The notes below the pieces were generated by a model, which was given only the letters and a program-made list of their open reading frames with translations, did not search any database and was not told where the DNA came from. The position numbers and the translations under genes were made by a program. A stretch of 64,000 bases of DNA from Xenophilus sp. AP218F (lineage in GTDB: Bacteria > Pseudomonadota > Gammaproteobacteria > Burkholderiales > Chromobacteriaceae), in assembly GCA_002213445.1 (NCBI GenBank), contig NJIE01000008.1, forward strand, positions 62,001-126,000, in the 5' to 3' direction. This document shows, piece by piece, positions 26,831 to 34,863 of the stretch. Numbering within the stretch: position 1 is the stretch's first letter; each line of letters starts with the position of its first letter.

Positions 26831-27104
26831 GGCCGAAGCCTGGCGCGACGCCTTGCGTCAGGCCGCCCGACGGCGCGACTGGGAGGCGTTGTCGCTGCTG
26901 GATGGCCAGTTGCAGCGGCAGCTGGCCACCGGGGCCTGGCAGCCGGCGGACGAAGCGCGGCGCATGCTGGCCGAGACGTACCGCGAGCTCATGGCCTTGC
27001 GCCAGGCGGAGGCCAATTTGCTGCAGCAAAGGCTGCACGCTCTGGATCAACAGCGCGAGGCGCAGCTCGCCTACGCGCAAGTCAGCGATTGGAATGACGC
27101 ATGA
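26820..27104 (+). CDS. lafD: FliT-like chaperone
   Basis: A 94-residue charged helical protein in the place where lateral clusters encode LafD, a FliT-like chaperone for the cap protein. Sequence alone is weak evidence, as small helical chaperones diverge quickly. The call relies on size, predicted helices and position between lafC and lafE. Confidence 0.65.
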   Translation: MPPKAEAWRDALRQAARRRDWEALSLLDGQLQRQLATGAWQPADEARRMLAETYRELMALRQAEANLLQQRLHALDQQREAQLAYAQVSDWNDA

Positions 27105-28084
27105 CACGAATCTCCCCCCCTGCCCAGGCAGGGGTTTCGCCATTGCCGGACGACGCCGTCCTGTCGGCGCCCGCGCCCGCGGCGGAGCCGGGGCTGGACG
27201 CCATGCCGGCTGATTTCGCCGCCGTCTTGCAGCAGGCCGGCGTGGCCGAGCCCGCGCCGGCCCCCGCCGTCGCGGTCGACAAGGCCGGCGGCGAGGCGAA
27301 AGCGACCGACGAAGGCGTTGACGAGCAGGCGGCCGCGCAGCCGCAGCCGGCCGCGGCGCCGCTGGCCTTGCCGGCCATGGCCATGCTGCAACCCGAAGCG
27401 GCGGCGCGCTGGAGCCAGCCGCAGCCCGCGGCGAGCGCTGCCGGCGGCCAAGCGCAGGCTACGGTGGAAGCGCTGGCCGCCGCGGCGCAACCCGAGGCCC
27501 TGCTTGCGCAGGCGCAGCCCAAACCCGGGACGACGCCGGCCGCGGCGGCCCCTGCGTGGGTGGAGCCTGTCGCCGTCGGCGACGACCTCAAGCCCTTGCC
27601 TGCGCCGGCTTTGCCGCATGCGCTGGCGGCGCAGCCCGAACGCCTGGCCCCGGAGGGCGGCGAGATCCGTCTGCCGGCCGCGGAGCCGGCGCGCTGGGGC
27701 GAGCAGTTGCGCGCGGCCCTGGGCGAGCGCCTGCAGCTGCATAGCAGCCAGGGCATGGATCGGGCGCTGATCCGTCTGGACCCGCCGGCGCTCGGCACGC
27801 TGGAAATCTCTATCCGCCACCAGGCCGGCGCGCTGGCGGTGCAGCTCACCGCTTCCAACGGCGAAGTGCTGCGCCAGTTGCAGCACATCGGCGACGCGCT
27901 GCGCCACGATTTGTCCAGCCGCCACTATCAGCAGGTGGCGGTGGATATCCGCGAGGGCGCGCCAGGCGGCTTCTCCCAGGGCCGCCAGGGCCGCCATGAC
28001 GGCCAGCCGCAGCGCGAGCCGGGCAGGGCGCTGGCCGACGCGGCCTGGGACGGCAACGCCGTCTTCGGTCTGGAACAGGCCTGA
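27101..28084 (+). CDS. lafE: Flagellar hook-length control protein (FliK-like)
   Basis: A 327-residue protein. The first ~200 residues are Ala/Pro/Gln-rich and disordered, as in FliK rulers. The C-terminal substrate-switch domain (about 205-300) reads SSQGMDRALIRLDPPALGTL and then GALAVQLTASNGEVLRQLQ. It is exported, measures the hook and triggers FlhB switching. ATGA overlap with lafD. Confidence 0.9.
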   Translation: MTRISPPAQAGVSPLPDDAVLSAPAPAAEPGLDAMPADFAAVLQQAGVAEPAPAPAVAVDKAGGEAKATDEGVDEQAAAQPQPAAAPLALPAMAMLQPEAAARWSQPQPAASAAGGQAQATVEALAAAAQPEALLAQAQPKPGTTPAAAAPAWVEPVAVGDDLKPLPAPALPHALAAQPERLAPEGGEIRLPAAEPARWGEQLRAALGERLQLHSSQGMDRALIRLDPPALGTLEISIRHQAGALAVQLTASNGEVLRQLQHIGDALRHDLSSRHYQQVAVDIREGAPGGFSQGRQGRHDGQPQREPGRALADAAWDGNAVFGLEQA

Positions 28085-28109
28085 ATCCGGAATCATCGAA
28101 TAGGCACTC

Positions 28110-28547
28110 ATGAACAAGAAAACGATTCTGATCGCCCTCGTCGTGGCGCTGCTGGTGGGCGGCGCGGGCGGCGGCGGCTGGTGGTATTACCAGCAGCGGG
28201 AAGACGCCGCGCCGCCGCAGCCTGAAGCGGTGGAGTACCGCTTCGTCAGCCTGGACAAGACCATCGTGATGCTGCGCAGCGAGGCGGGCGGCGAGCCGAG
28301 CTACATGGCGGTGGACCTGGTGTTCCGCAGCACGCTGGAAGACGAGCGCAAGGTCAAGGACCAGCTGCCCATGCTCAAGAGCGTGGCGGTGCGTGTCCTG
28401 TCGCAACTGTCGCGCGAGCGCGCCGGCAAGCTCGGCATCGAAGCCTATCAGCAGCTGCTGAGCCAGGCTTACGCCGCCGCTTACCGCCGCGAGGGCCAGC
28501 CCAGCCCCTTCCGCGAGGTGATGATCAGCAAGTTGATCATCGAATAA
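28110..28547 (+). CDS. lafF: FliL-like stator-associated protein
   Basis: A 145-residue protein with one N-terminal membrane anchor (residues 5-25) and a periplasmic domain ending VREVMISKLIIE-like, the usual FliL end. FliL forms rings around the MotAB stator. In lateral gene order it precedes the sigma factor. Confidence 0.88.
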   Translation: MNKKTILIALVVALLVGGAGGGGWWYYQQREDAAPPQPEAVEYRFVSLDKTIVMLRSEAGGEPSYMAVDLVFRSTLEDERKVKDQLPMLKSVAVRVLSQLSRERAGKLGIEAYQQLLSQAYAAAYRREGQPSPFREVMISKLIIE

Positions 28548-28549
28548 AC

Positions 28550-29245
28550 ATGTACGCCGAATCCTACGCTTCCCATTCCTTGAGCGGCGCGGACGACGAG
28601 GCGCGCCAGCTGCGGCGCTACGCGCCGCTGGTCAAGCGGGTGGCGCGCCAGCTCGCCAGCCAGGCCGGCTGCGTCTTCGACCGGGAGGACATGGAGCAGA
28701 TCGGGCTGATGGCGCTGCTCGACTGCCTGCGTCGCTACGGCGAGCCGGACGAGGGCTTCGGCGGCTTCGCCATGCTGCGCATCCGGGGCGCGATTCTGGA
28801 CGAGCTGCGGCGGCTGGACTGGCGGCCGCGCGGCTTGCGCCAGGATAGCCACCGGCTGCGCGACGGCGCGCGCCGGCTGCGTCGCGAGCTGGGGCGGGAA
28901 CCGAGCGAGGCCGAGCTGATGCAGGCGCTGGGCCTGGACGAGGCGGCGTACCGGGAAATCGCCCAGGCGGAAAACGCCGAGGCGATGGCCAGTTTCGACG
29001 AGTTGTTGAGCGCCGGCCTGGAACTGGGCCAGTGCGAGGGGCCGGAGGCGGGCATCGCGCTGCGCGACGAGTTGGCGCAGGCGCTGGGCGCGCTCAATCC
29101 GCGCGAGCAGCAGGTGATCCAGTTGTATTACGAGTTTGAGCTGAGCCTGAAGGAAATCGCGGCGGTGCTGGAAGTGAGCGAAGCCCGGATCTGTCAGATC
29201 AACAAGAGCGCATTGAAGAAGATGCAGGCCAGCCTGACGGCCTGA
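28550..29245 (+). CDS. lafS: Flagellar sigma factor sigma-28 (FliA-like)
   Basis: A 231-residue sigma-28. Region 2 is seen in VKRVARQLASQAGCVFDREDMEQIGLMALLD, region 3 near residues 100-130 and region 4 in LNPREQQVIQLYYEFELSLKEIAAVLEVS. It should direct late flagellar genes. Its likely antagonist FlgM is encoded 2.9 kb downstream. Start lies 2 bases after lafF. Confidence 0.93.
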   Translation: MYAESYASHSLSGADDEARQLRRYAPLVKRVARQLASQAGCVFDREDMEQIGLMALLDCLRRYGEPDEGFGGFAMLRIRGAILDELRRLDWRPRGLRQDSHRLRDGARRLRRELGREPSEAELMQALGLDEAAYREIAQAENAEAMASFDELLSAGLELGQCEGPEAGIALRDELAQALGALNPREQQVIQLYYEFELSLKEIAAVLEVSEARICQINKSALKKMQASLTA

Positions 29246-29257
29246 CGAGGAACGGTT

Positions 29258-30124
29258 ATGCAGCAATTATTCGGCATTTTGATAGTACTGGTTTGCGTGT
29301 TCGGCGGCTTCATGCTGCACGGCGGCATCATGTCCGTGATCTGGCAGCCGGTGGAGCTTCTGATCATCTGCGGCGCGGCGGTCGGAGCCATCGTCCTTGG
29401 CAACCCCAAGCACGTGCTGACGGAGATGATGGGCCAGATCCGGCGCGTGGGACGGCGCAAGAAATACGACGCCGAATTCCAGCGCCAGCTGCTGCTGTTG
29501 ATGTACGAGCTGCTGATCACCGCCAGCCAGGGCCTCAAGGCGCTGGACCAGCACGTGGAAGCGCCGCGGCAGAGCACGCTGTTCAACCGCTACCCGCTGG
29601 TGCTGGAGGAACCCAAGCTGCTGGCCTTCATCGTCGACAATTTCCGCTTGATGGCGATGGGCAAGATCAACGCCCACGAGTTGGAAGGCGTGCTGGATCA
29701 GGAAATCGAAGCCATTCACGAAGAGCTCAACCAGCCTTCCAAATCCTTGCACAAGATCGCGGAGGCGATGCCGGGCTTCGGCATCCTGGCGGCGGTGCTG
29801 GGCATCGTGATGGCGATGAACAGCGTCAGCCAGGGCGCGACGGCGGGCGAGATCAGCGAGAAGGTCGCGGCGGCGATGGTGGGCACCTTCATCGGCATTT
29901 TCTTCTGTTACGGCGTGCTGGACCCGCTCTCCAACATGATGCACCAGCTGGTCAAGCAGGAGCTGTCCAATTTCGAATCGGTGAAGGTGGTGCTGACCAC
30001 CCACGCTTCCGGCAAGCCGCCGCTGCTGGCCATCGACGCCGGCCGCCGCCTGGTGCAGCTCAATACCAAGCCGAGCTTCGCCCAGCTGGAAAACTGGATC
30101 AACACCCTGGAAGGCGTGGCTTGA
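29258..30124 (+). CDS. lafT: Flagellar stator protein MotA-like
   Basis: A 288-residue membrane protein with four membrane segments. Signature parts are MPGFGILAAVLGIVMAMNSV and a large cytoplasmic loop with charged residues for FliG contact (KKYDAEFQRQLLLLMYELL). It is closer to proton-type MotA/LafT than to sodium-type PomA by overall length and loop, though ion choice is not proven by sequence. Confidence 0.94.
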   Translation: MQQLFGILIVLVCVFGGFMLHGGIMSVIWQPVELLIICGAAVGAIVLGNPKHVLTEMMGQIRRVGRRKKYDAEFQRQLLLLMYELLITASQGLKALDQHVEAPRQSTLFNRYPLVLEEPKLLAFIVDNFRLMAMGKINAHELEGVLDQEIEAIHEELNQPSKSLHKIAEAMPGFGILAAVLGIVMAMNSVSQGATAGEISEKVAAAMVGTFIGIFFCYGVLDPLSNMMHQLVKQELSNFESVKVVLTTHASGKPPLLAIDAGRRLVQLNTKPSFAQLENWINTLEGVA

Positions 30125-30128
30125 GACC

Positions 30129-31079
30129 ATGGCGTTGAACAACAAGCGCGAACACGAAGCGGCGGTCATCAAGAAAGTCTCCCGGCGCAGCGACGGGGAA
30201 GGGCACGGCGGCGCGTGGAAAGTGGCGTTCGCCGACTTCGTGCTGGCCCTGATGTGCCTGTTCCTGGTGCTGTGGGTGCTGGCGGCGCGCGATCAGGAAA
30301 ACCTGCAGCAGCTGTTGTCGGCCAGCGGCGGCAGCCCCCTGCAGGAGGCCGGCAACGGCAAGGCGATAGAGCGCATGGGCACGCCGCGCGGCAGCCTGAT
30401 CCCGCGCGAGCCGGTGCCTGGACAGGAGACGCGGGCGCGCGATAGCAGCCGGCCGTCCAGCATCGAAAGCGACAACCCGCGCCGCAGCCTGGATAGCCAG
30501 GCCGACTTGCAAAAGCTGGCCAACGTGCTGGCTGAAATGAGCGAGAAGGCCGGCTTGTCCAGCAACTTGCAGACCGTGATCACGCCTTACGGCCTGCGCG
30601 TGACGCTGCACGACACCGACAACCAGGGGATGTTCGAGCGCGGCAGCGCCATCGTCGATCCGCGCTTCAAGTCCTTGCTGCGGCAGATGGGCGGCATGCT
30701 CGGCCGCATCGACAACCGTTTGCTGCTGGTGGGGCATACCGACGCCGCGCAGTACCAGAGCCCGGCGGCGGGCTTCGCCGCCATGTCCAACTGGAGTTTG
30801 TCCAGCAACCGGGCGATGGCGGCGCGCATGCACCTGATGCAAGGCGGTCTGGCGGCGGATAGCGTGTTGCAGGTGGTGGGCATGGCCGATCGCGCGCCGC
30901 TGGACGCGCAGCGTCCGCTGGCGGCGATCAACCGCCGCATCGAGTTGCTGATTCTGACCAGCGGCCAGGCGCAGGCGGTCGTGGCGATGTACGGCGCGGC
31001 TCCGGATCAGACCGGCGTCTTGCCCGGAACCGGGAGCGCCTTGCCGAACCGGGAGGTTCTGGAGCAATTGCGTAAATAA
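30129..31079 (+). CDS. lafU: Flagellar stator protein MotB-like
   Basis: A 316-residue protein. A single membrane helix follows the cytoplasmic N-terminus. It carries the ion-binding aspartate Asp36 in VAFADFVLALMCLFLVLWVL. The C-terminal OmpA-like peptidoglycan-binding domain (about 160-280) includes LLLVGHTDAAQ and NRRIELLILT. It pairs with lafT, 4 bases upstream. Confidence 0.93.
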   Translation: MALNNKREHEAAVIKKVSRRSDGEGHGGAWKVAFADFVLALMCLFLVLWVLAARDQENLQQLLSASGGSPLQEAGNGKAIERMGTPRGSLIPREPVPGQETRARDSSRPSSIESDNPRRSLDSQADLQKLANVLAEMSEKAGLSSNLQTVITPYGLRVTLHDTDNQGMFERGSAIVDPRFKSLLRQMGGMLGRIDNRLLLVGHTDAAQYQSPAAGFAAMSNWSLSSNRAMAARMHLMQGGLAADSVLQVVGMADRAPLDAQRPLAAINRRIELLILTSGQAQAVVAMYGAAPDQTGVLPGTGSALPNREVLEQLRK

Positions 31080-31183
31080 TCACATTGAAACAATAAAATT
31101 CACATCCAATGCAAATTAATTAATTCTAATGTTGCTAAATTGTTTTTGTTCTGTGTTTTCATGTAAAAAATCAAGTTAATTTG

Positions 31184-31244
31184 TTTACATTATGACTGAT
31201 ATTGATAAGAATACCCTTCTTCATCGAGGGTAACTCATGAAGAA
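31184..31244 (+). promoter_or_regulatory. Promoter and leader with overlapping hairpins and a three-codon ORF
   Basis: A candidate promoter, TTTACA-N16-TAAGAA (31184-31211), is followed by two overlapping inverted repeats. One is TACCCT (31212-31217) with AGGGTA (31227-31232). The other is TTCTTCAT (31217-31224) with ATGAAGAA (31237-31244). They share bases, so both cannot form fully at once. A good AGGG ribosome site precedes ATG-AAG-AAA-TAA at 31237. The arrangement looks like a leader controlling the Crp/Fnr gene. Confidence 0.4.
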
Positions 31245-31319
31245 ATAATTAATAATGTTGACAGCATGCCTGCATGTATTGCGCTCGGCAGGGGTAGGAC
31301 TGTCAGGGACACGTATGTG

Positions 31320-32006
31320 ATGAATCAAGAACGAGTAAGCACCTTTCTGCAAGACACGCCGTTATTTGGACATTTGGACACGGAGAAACTCAATCTGGCC
31401 CTGGAGCGCGCCGAGGCCAAGAGACTGATCAAAGGAGAAGTTCTGTACACCGACCAGTCGGCATCGGAGTCGGTTTACTTGCTGCTGGCGGGCAGCGTGC
31501 AGTTGTTTGTATCGGATGGCGGCGCCAAGCGCTACGTGCTGCAAACCTTGGTGGCCGGCGATCTGCTGGGCATGGATTCCTATATAGACGCCGGGATGCG
31601 CGGCAACAGCTGCATCGCGGACGAGGATACCCTGTTGCTGGAGTTTCATCGGGCCGATCTGGCCGGTTTGTTCGATAGCGCCGATGGTTTGCCGCGTTGC
31701 GAAAAAGTGCGCAGCAAGATCATGTGCTATCTGGTGTCCCTGCTTCGTCGTGTGACGACGCTGGCGCGCAACCTGGCCTTGCTGGACGTGTACGGCCGCG
31801 TTCGCATCCTGATCAACCAGATGCTGATCGAACAGGATGGCGTGATGATCCTGCGCAAGCAGCTGACGCAGCAGGAAATCGCCGATCAGATCGGCTCCTC
31901 GCGCGAAATGGTGGCGCGGATTCTCAAGGAGCTGGTCTACGGCCGCTACATTTGCATGGATAACCGCCGGATCGTGGTGCTCAAGCCGCTGCCGGAGAAT
32001 TTCTAA
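31320..32006 (+). CDS. Crp/Fnr family transcriptional regulator
   Basis: A 228-residue protein. The N-terminal cyclic-nucleotide-binding-like beta barrel covers about residues 12-120, and the C-terminal helix-turn-helix includes LTQQEIADQIGSSREMVARILKELV. No Fnr-type N-terminal cysteine cluster is visible, so it is not a classical oxygen sensor. The residues expected for cAMP binding are not obvious either. ATG at 31320 is preferred for the AGGGAC upstream. Its place inside the flagellar block suggests it controls these genes, possibly through the GTGA-N4-TCAC elements nearby. Confidence 0.88.
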   Translation: MNQERVSTFLQDTPLFGHLDTEKLNLALERAEAKRLIKGEVLYTDQSASESVYLLLAGSVQLFVSDGGAKRYVLQTLVAGDLLGMDSYIDAGMRGNSCIADEDTLLLEFHRADLAGLFDSADGLPRCEKVRSKIMCYLVSLLRRVTTLARNLALLDVYGRVRILINQMLIEQDGVMILRKQLTQQEIADQIGSSREMVARILKELVYGRYICMDNRRIVVLKPLPENF

Positions 32007-32127
32007 ACCGGCGTCATTGTTTCAAGTTGCAACATCAGGGGCTGCGCGGCATTGCGACGGCCCCTTAAGCTTTTCAGGCCTGGGGTCGCCTGTTAGGGGT
32101 GTCCCCGACTTTGTCCGAGTAAGAATC

Positions 32128-32394
32128 ATGCAAATCACTCCCCGTTCCCTTCTTGCCCGCGAGCTGAGCGCCAGCGGAAAAGCGCAATCCAAAGCCGAAG
32201 CTTTGCCGCAGCCGGCCGCTGCCGCGGCGGGCGACGGGGCCTTGGCTTCCGCCGCGGCCGGTTTGCAGGCGCTGCCTGAGGTCGATTTGTCGCGGGTGGC
32301 GGAGGTGAAGCAGGCCTTGGCGCGCGGCGAGGTGCAATTCGACGCGCAGCGCCTGGCCGACCTGGTGGCGCGCTATCACGGAGGCCGGGAGTGA
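32128..32394 (+). CDS. flgM: Anti-sigma-28 factor FlgM
   Basis: An 88-residue FlgM. The family C-terminus is clear (DLSRVAEVKQALARGEVQFDAQRLADLVARY). FlgM binds sigma-28 until hook completion, when it is exported. ATG at 32128 fits the family length. It overlaps flgN (GTGA). It presumably holds LafS. Confidence 0.9.
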   Translation: MQITPRSLLARELSASGKAQSKAEALPQPAAAAAGDGALASAAAGLQALPEVDLSRVAEVKQALARGEVQFDAQRLADLVARYHGGRE

Positions 32395-32819
32395 GTCGCC
32401 AGGCATTGTTCGAACAGTTGCTGCAAACCGTGCAGCGCGATCTGCGCGACTACCCGAAGATGGAAGCCTGTCTGGAGGCGCAATTCGCCGCGGCGCTGGC
32501 GCATGATGCGGAGGGCATGCGTCGCTGCGCCGACCAGCTTGGCGCTTTGTGCGCGGCGCTGGAGGAGAGTCGTCGCGAGCGGCGACGGCTGGCCGCCGCC
32601 GTCTTGCTGCGCGAGCATGATCTGTCGATGACGGCCTTGTTCGCCTTGCTGCCGGCCGCGGCGCGCGAGGCTTGCGAGCGGCGCTGGCGGCAGCTGCTGG
32701 CGCATGTCGAGCGTTGTCGCGATCTGAATCTGCGCAACGGCGGGCTGCTGCGGCAGCAGCAGCAAGTGCTGGCGCGCGTGCTGGAAGGAGGGGCGGGCGA
32801 TGTTTACCATGCGCAGTGA
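32391..32819 (+). CDS. flgN: Flagellar chaperone FlgN-like
   Basis: A 142-residue helical protein in the FlgN position, directly after flgM. FlgN escorts the hook-filament junction proteins FlgK and FlgL. GTG start overlaps the flgM stop. No flgK or flgL is in this window, so its clients are encoded elsewhere. Confidence 0.82.
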   Translation: MSRQALFEQLLQTVQRDLRDYPKMEACLEAQFAAALAHDAEGMRRCADQLGALCAALEESRRERRRLAAAVLLREHDLSMTALFALLPAAAREACERRWRQLLAHVERCRDLNLRNGGLLRQQQQVLARVLEGGAGDVYHAQ

Positions 32820-33510
32820 GGGTACTCAGGCCGCGGCCTGGCAGGGCGATTGGCGGGAAGTGGCCCTGCCGCTGGCGGGAGAACCGGGCGACTTTGCCGG
32901 GCAGCTCTCCCAGGTGCGGGCCGAGGTGGAGCGTTTCATCGCCGAGGGCGCGGATGCGCCGACGTCTTCGCTGGGCGGCGTATCGCCGGAGGCGGGCTGG
33001 TTGCGGCAGCGGCTGGGCGCGCTTGAGCCCTTGGCGCCGGACTGGTCCGAATCCAGGTGCGATTTCGTGCGGCAATTGCTGCCTCACGCGCAGGCTGCCG
33101 CGCGCCAGTTGGGCGTCGCTCCGGATATTTTGCTGGCCCACGCGGCGCTGGAATCCGGCTGGGGCAAGCGCCCGCTGACGCGCGCGGACGGCAGCGACAC
33201 CTTCAATTTCTTCGGCCTCAAGGCTGGAGCGGGTTGGCGCGGCGAGGTCAATCTGGCGGAAACCAGCGAGTATGTGGCCGGGCGCAAGGTGTCGCGGCGC
33301 GAAGCGTTTCGCGCCTATCCCGATCCGGGCGCGGCGTTTGCCGACTACGCGGCGATGCTGGCCGGCAACCCGCGCTATCGGGCCGCGCTGGGCGTGGGGG
33401 CGGATGCCGAGGCGTTTGCCGGCGCGCTGGCGAGGGGAGGCTACGCGACCGATCCGGCGTATGCCGGCAAGCTGGCGGGGCTGGTGCGGGAGATGCGAGC
33501 CGGCGGCTGA
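32800..33510 (+). CDS. FlgJ-like glucosaminidase without rod domain
   Basis: A 236-residue protein. The C-terminal part (about residues 85-235) is the glucosaminidase/muramidase domain of FlgJ: LLPHAQAAARQLGVAPDILL with the catalytic Glu in AALESGWGKRP, then FFGLKAGAGW and AYPDPGAAFADYAAMLAGNPRY. Classical FlgJ has an N-terminal rod-cap domain of about 150 residues. Here only about 85 unrelated residues precede the enzyme. No signal peptide is visible. It probably opens peptidoglycan for rod growth. It overlaps flgN by 20 bases. Confidence 0.82.
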   Translation: MFTMRSEGTQAAAWQGDWREVALPLAGEPGDFAGQLSQVRAEVERFIAEGADAPTSSLGGVSPEAGWLRQRLGALEPLAPDWSESRCDFVRQLLPHAQAAARQLGVAPDILLAHAALESGWGKRPLTRADGSDTFNFFGLKAGAGWRGEVNLAETSEYVAGRKVSRREAFRAYPDPGAAFADYAAMLAGNPRYRAALGVGADAEAFAGALARGGYATDPAYAGKLAGLVREMRAGG

Positions 33511-33539
33511 GAGCCGGGCGGTTTCGGTTTGTATGAGGA

Positions 33540-33565
33540 ATGCGCGCCGCGGCGCGCATTTTTCC
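33540..33565 (+). terminator. Terminator after the FlgJ-like gene
   Basis: The perfect 20-base palindrome ATGCGCGCCGCGGCGCGCAT is followed by TTTTCCCC. It ends the flgM-flgN-flgJ-like unit. Confidence 0.8.
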
Positions 33566-33590
33566 CCATTCGGGGCGGGCCAATGAAAAT

Positions 33591-33619
33591 GAAAAAGCCG
33601 GAATCCATCGGATTCCGGC
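33591..33619 (-). terminator. Terminator of the Ala-Glu-Ala tRNA operon
   Basis: On the minus strand the stem GCCGGAATCC / GGATTCCGGC with a GAT loop is followed by TTTTTC. It lies just past the last tRNA. Confidence 0.85.
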
Positions 33620-33626
33620 TTTTGTC

Positions 33627-33702
<76 letters not shown>

Positions 33703-33708
33703 AGATGC

Positions 33709-33784
33709 TGGCGTCCCCACGGGGATTCGAACCCCGGTTGCCGCCGTGAAAGGGCAGTGTCCTAGGCCTCTAGACGATAGGGAC
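33709..33784 (-). tRNA. tRNA-Glu (TTC)
   Basis: 76 bases with an encoded CCA. On the minus strand it starts GTCCCTATCGTCTAGAGGCC and has anticodon TTC in CCTTTCACGG. The T-arm is GGGGTTCGAATCCCC. It is the middle gene of the Ala-Glu-Ala tRNA operon. Confidence 0.97.
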
Positions 33785-33791
33785 TAAATTG

Positions 33792-33867
<76 letters not shown>

Positions 33868-34193
33868 ACGGGCTGTCTTTTCGCTTTCGCGTCGACCGTT
33901 CGGTCTCGACAGGAGGCGAACTATACTGGCCCTGTTTTCTTCGCGCAAGAGGTTTTTTGAAAAATATTTAAGAAAATTGCCAGTAAATTCACGTCTTCCA
34001 TTTAAAACAAAGGCTTATGTCGCGGGGTTTTTTGGCTAGAATCCGTAAGGAGGAAAGGTTCGCGCGCGGCGGGCGTCGGCGGCCCGAAGCGTAAATGTGA
34101 ATTTGCTCAAGTTTGTTTGAAAACAGCCGATGTTGTGTTGACGTTCCCCGCGAATGCTTCATACCATTCGATCAATATTCATTGGTGCCCGTT
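33868..34193. other. Intergenic region between the tRNA operon and flgP
   Basis: 326 bases, AT-rich in the middle. It holds the tRNA operon promoter at 33920-33948 and a weak plus-strand promoter candidate (TTATGT-N16-TAGAAT, 34015-34042). Two elements resemble the flagellar GTGAATATTCAC motif: GTAAATTCAC near 33983 and GTGAATTTGCTC at 34097-34108. No gene is seen. Confidence 0.6.
33920..33948 (-). promoter_or_regulatory. Promoter of the tRNA Ala-Glu-Ala operon
   Basis: On the minus strand, TTGCGC, 17 bases, TATAGT. Correctly placed upstream of tRNA-Ala copy 2. Confidence 0.75.
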
Positions 34194-34856
34194 ATGAAAA
34201 CACTTCGCCGCTTCGCCGGTCTCGCCCCCCTGGGTTTGCTGCTTGCCCTTTCCGCCTGCGCGTCCGCGCCGGGCGCAGCCGTCGCGCCCGCCGCGCACCA
34301 GGCAGAGGGCGGCGCGGCCATGGCGCAGACCGGCGTAGGCTACGTCGGGCCGGGCGTTGAGACGGGCGACGAGCCTGCGGCCAAGCCCGCGGTCAAGGAG
34401 GCCAGCCCGTTCCAGCCGGTGGTGATCCGGGTGGTGGGCAATGGCGCGGCGCCGTACACCAATAGCCTGACCCCGTCGCAACGCAAGCTGCTGGCGATGC
34501 GCGCGGCGCGTCTGGACGCCTTTCGCGCCATCGCCGAACAGGTGCAGGGCATGAAGCTTGTGGGCAATAGCGCGGTGTCCAATATGATCGCCAACAGCGA
34601 CAGTTTCCGCACCTACGTGGACGCTTACTTGCGCGGCGTCACCATCGTGTCCACGACGATGAAGCCGGACGGCACCAGCGAAGCCGTGGCGGAAATCACG
34701 CTGGATCAACAGTTCTATCAGCAATTCAAGAACACGCTGCAGAAAACCGGCAGCGTGGCCAAGGCCGCCCAGGAAACCGGCGTGGTCGGCGTGCAGTGCG
34801 GCGAAGGCAATTGCAACAACGCTCGCTACGGCAGCAACTTTTACGTGAATCAATAA
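34194..34856 (+). CDS. flgP: FlgP-like outer-membrane lipoprotein (LPP20 family)
   Basis: A 220-residue lipoprotein. The signal ends in the lipobox LSAC near residue 21. A low-complexity Ala-rich linker is followed by the LPP20 domain (about 95-180: RKLLAMRAARLDAFRAIAEQV and VRTYVDAYLRGVTIVS-like). In Vibrio and Campylobacter FlgP forms a ring or disk around the motor. The next gene is FlgT-like, which supports the call. ATG at 34194 begins directly at the signal peptide. Confidence 0.8.
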   Translation: MKTLRRFAGLAPLGLLLALSACASAPGAAVAPAAHQAEGGAAMAQTGVGYVGPGVETGDEPAAKPAVKEASPFQPVVIRVVGNGAAPYTNSLTPSQRKLLAMRAARLDAFRAIAEQVQGMKLVGNSAVSNMIANSDSFRTYVDAYLRGVTIVSTTMKPDGTSEAVAEITLDQQFYQQFKNTLQKTGSVAKAAQETGVVGVQCGEGNCNNARYGSNFYVNQ

Positions 34857-34863
34857 GTCCGGC

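Noticed and set aside
31237-31248. MKK three-codon ORF as a gene
   Set aside because: Too short to call as a coding gene. It is described instead as part of the leader.
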